Notes under the pieces: generated by a model
Seen by the model: the letters and a program-made list of their open reading frames with translations, nothing else
Database searches by the model: none
What the model was told of the DNA's origin: nothing
Translations under genes and position numbers: made by a program
Shown here: positions 62,955 through 64,000 of the stretch, in pieces
How positions within the stretch are numbered: position 1 is the first letter of the stretch
Layout of the letters: every line of letters starts with the position of its first letter
Assembly: GCF_029813785.1 (NCBI RefSeq)
Contig: NZ_JARVKY010000013.1
Span: 156,696 to 220,695 of the forward strand
Length of the DNA: 64,000 bases
From: Streptomyces sp. DH41
GTDB lineage: Bacteria > Actinomycetota > Actinomycetes > Streptomycetales > Streptomycetaceae
Direction of reading: 5' to 3'

Positions 62955-63956
62955 GTGGAAGTTTCTGTGACCCTGTGGGTCCTGACCGTCGTGGGCCTCG
63001 CCGCCCTGATCGGCGCCGATTTCTTCATCGGCCGCAAGCCGCACGACGTATCGATCAAGGAAGCCGGGATCTGGACGGCCGTCTGGATCGCCCTGGCGGG
63101 CCTCTTCGGAATAGGCCTGTTCGTCTTCGGTGGCGGCCAGGCCGGCGGCGAGTTCTTCGCGGGCTACATCACCGAGAAGTCCCTGAGCGTGGACAACCTC
63201 TTCGTCTTCATCCTGATCATGGCGAAGTTCGCGGTGCCCACGCAGTACCAGCAGCGAGTACTCCTCGTGGGTGTCCTCGTGGCCCTGGTCCTCAGGACCA
63301 TCTTCATCGCGGCGGGCGCCGCGATCATCGCCAACTTCTCCTGGGTCTTCTACATCTTCGGGGCCTTCCTCATCTACACCGCCTGGAAGCTCATCCAGGA
63401 GGCGCGGGCCGACGAGGACGACGAGGAGTTCGAGGAGAACAAGCTGCTCAAGGCGGCCGAGCGCCGCTTCGGCGTCGCCGACCGGTACCACGGCACCAAG
63501 CTGTGGATCGAGGAGAACGGCAAGCGCGTCATGACCCCGATGCTGGTCGTGATGCTCGCGATCGGCACCACCGACGTGCTCTTCGCACTCGACTCCATCC
63601 CGGCGATCTTCGGCCTGACCCAGGACCCGTACATCGTGTTCACGGCCAACGCGTTCGCCCTGATGGGTCTGCGACAGCTGTACTTCCTCCTCGGCGGTCT
63701 GCTGAAGAAGCTGGTGCACCTCTCCTATGGCCTGTCGGTCATCCTGGGCTTCATCGGCATCAAGCTGGTGCTGCACGCCCTGCACGAGTCCGGTGTCCAC
63801 GTTCCCGAGATCAGCATCCCGGTCTCGCTCGGTGTGATCTGCGGCGTCCTGATCGTCACCACGATCACCAGCCTCCGCGCCTCCAAGAAGCAGGCCGAGG
63901 CGGAAGCGGCGGCCACCAAGGACGACGACGCTCCGAAGGACAGCATCGAGGCCTGA
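62955..63956 (+). CDS. terC: TerC-family membrane transporter (probable Mn2+ exporter, Alx-like)
   Basis: A 333-residue protein with about nine membrane helices: VTLWVLTVVGLAALIGADFF at the start, EKSLSVDNLFVFILIMAKF with the conserved acidic/Asn pair, and LAIGTTDVLFALDSIPAIFGLT with the Asp residues that probably line the metal path, then FALMGLRQLYFLLGGLL. An acidic cytoplasmic loop (EARADEDDEEFEENK) lies in the middle, and the C-terminus is Ala/Lys/Asp-rich. GTG 62955 follows CCGGAGG. By family and by its riboswitch it should export manganese. It is separate from the terD genes' promoter despite being next to them. Confidence 0.93.
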   Translation: MEVSVTLWVLTVVGLAALIGADFFIGRKPHDVSIKEAGIWTAVWIALAGLFGIGLFVFGGGQAGGEFFAGYITEKSLSVDNLFVFILIMAKFAVPTQYQQRVLLVGVLVALVLRTIFIAAGAAIIANFSWVFYIFGAFLIYTAWKLIQEARADEDDEEFEENKLLKAAERRFGVADRYHGTKLWIEENGKRVMTPMLVVMLAIGTTDVLFALDSIPAIFGLTQDPYIVFTANAFALMGLRQLYFLLGGLLKKLVHLSYGLSVILGFIGIKLVLHALHESGVHVPEISIPVSLGVICGVLIVTTITSLRASKKQAEAEAAATKDDDAPKDSIEA

Positions 63957-64000
63957 CCACGTACGGCCCTTGGGGTCGAACGAGACAGACCACCGGGAGC

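Overview
This is a high-GC actinobacterial chromosome segment, almost certainly Streptomyces. The base composition, the strong third-position G/C bias, the frequent GTG starts and the gene content all point there. From memory, and unchecked, the order pyk - ANTAR regulator - livFGMHK - polA - rpsA - coaE - glpQ2 - uvrB - terD - terC matches the S. coelicolor core region running downward from about SCO2019 to SCO1958. Most of the window is core chromosome with small lineage-specific insertions.

Layout. 1-5.75 kb (+): chorismate mutase tail, M1 aminopeptidase, and a translationally coupled PLP decarboxylase and amine N-monooxygenase that resemble the first steps of hydroxamate siderophore synthesis but have no synthetase. 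5.8-10.3 kb: Tat-exported 5'-nucleotidase, pyruvate kinase, a free-standing HTH-LAGLIDADG protein, and an atypical class I tRNA with anticodon CAA. 10.3-17 kb: PdtaR-type ANTAR response regulator converging on a complete branched-chain amino acid ABC transporter (livK-H-M-G-F, minus strand). 17-31 kb: membrane and lipoprotein genes, thioesterase, FdhF/YdeP molybdo-oxidoreductase, polA, DUF4184 protein, secreted transglycosylase, hrpB helicase, and a methyltransferase with no ordinary start codon. 31-38 kb: rpsA behind a near-consensus promoter, PAC2 protein, coaE, TPR protein, acyltransferase, methyltransferase, DoxX, S4 RNA-binding protein. 38-43 kb: secreted protein, uracil-DNA glycosylase, and a ridA-GNAT operon whose GNAT gene is cut by an intact IS200/IS605-type element (TnpA and TnpB). 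43-54 kb: nucleotidyltransferase, amidohydrolase, DUF899, a divergent WhiJ-like cluster (XRE, DUF397, HATPase), two methyltransferases, and psuG-psuK for pseudouridine breakdown. 54.5-64 kb: VOC protein, ogt, glpQ2, MHYT membrane protein, uvrB, two TerD-family genes, and a TerC exporter behind a yybP-ykoY riboswitch.

The clearest regulatory theme is one promoter word, TGTCAGTG-N8-(T/C)AnnnT. It lies upstream of polA, ogt, uvrB and the terD pair, and it matches the RecA-independent (PafBC-type, 'RecA_NDp') DNA-damage promoter of actinobacteria. In polA, ogt and uvrB it sits 6-7 nt before the start codon, which predicts leaderless mRNAs. The other main points of interest are the class I tRNA-CAA, the exactly reconstructable IS605-type insertion with a predictable TnpB guide and TAM, and the TerD protein fused to a degenerate FtsK-like domain.
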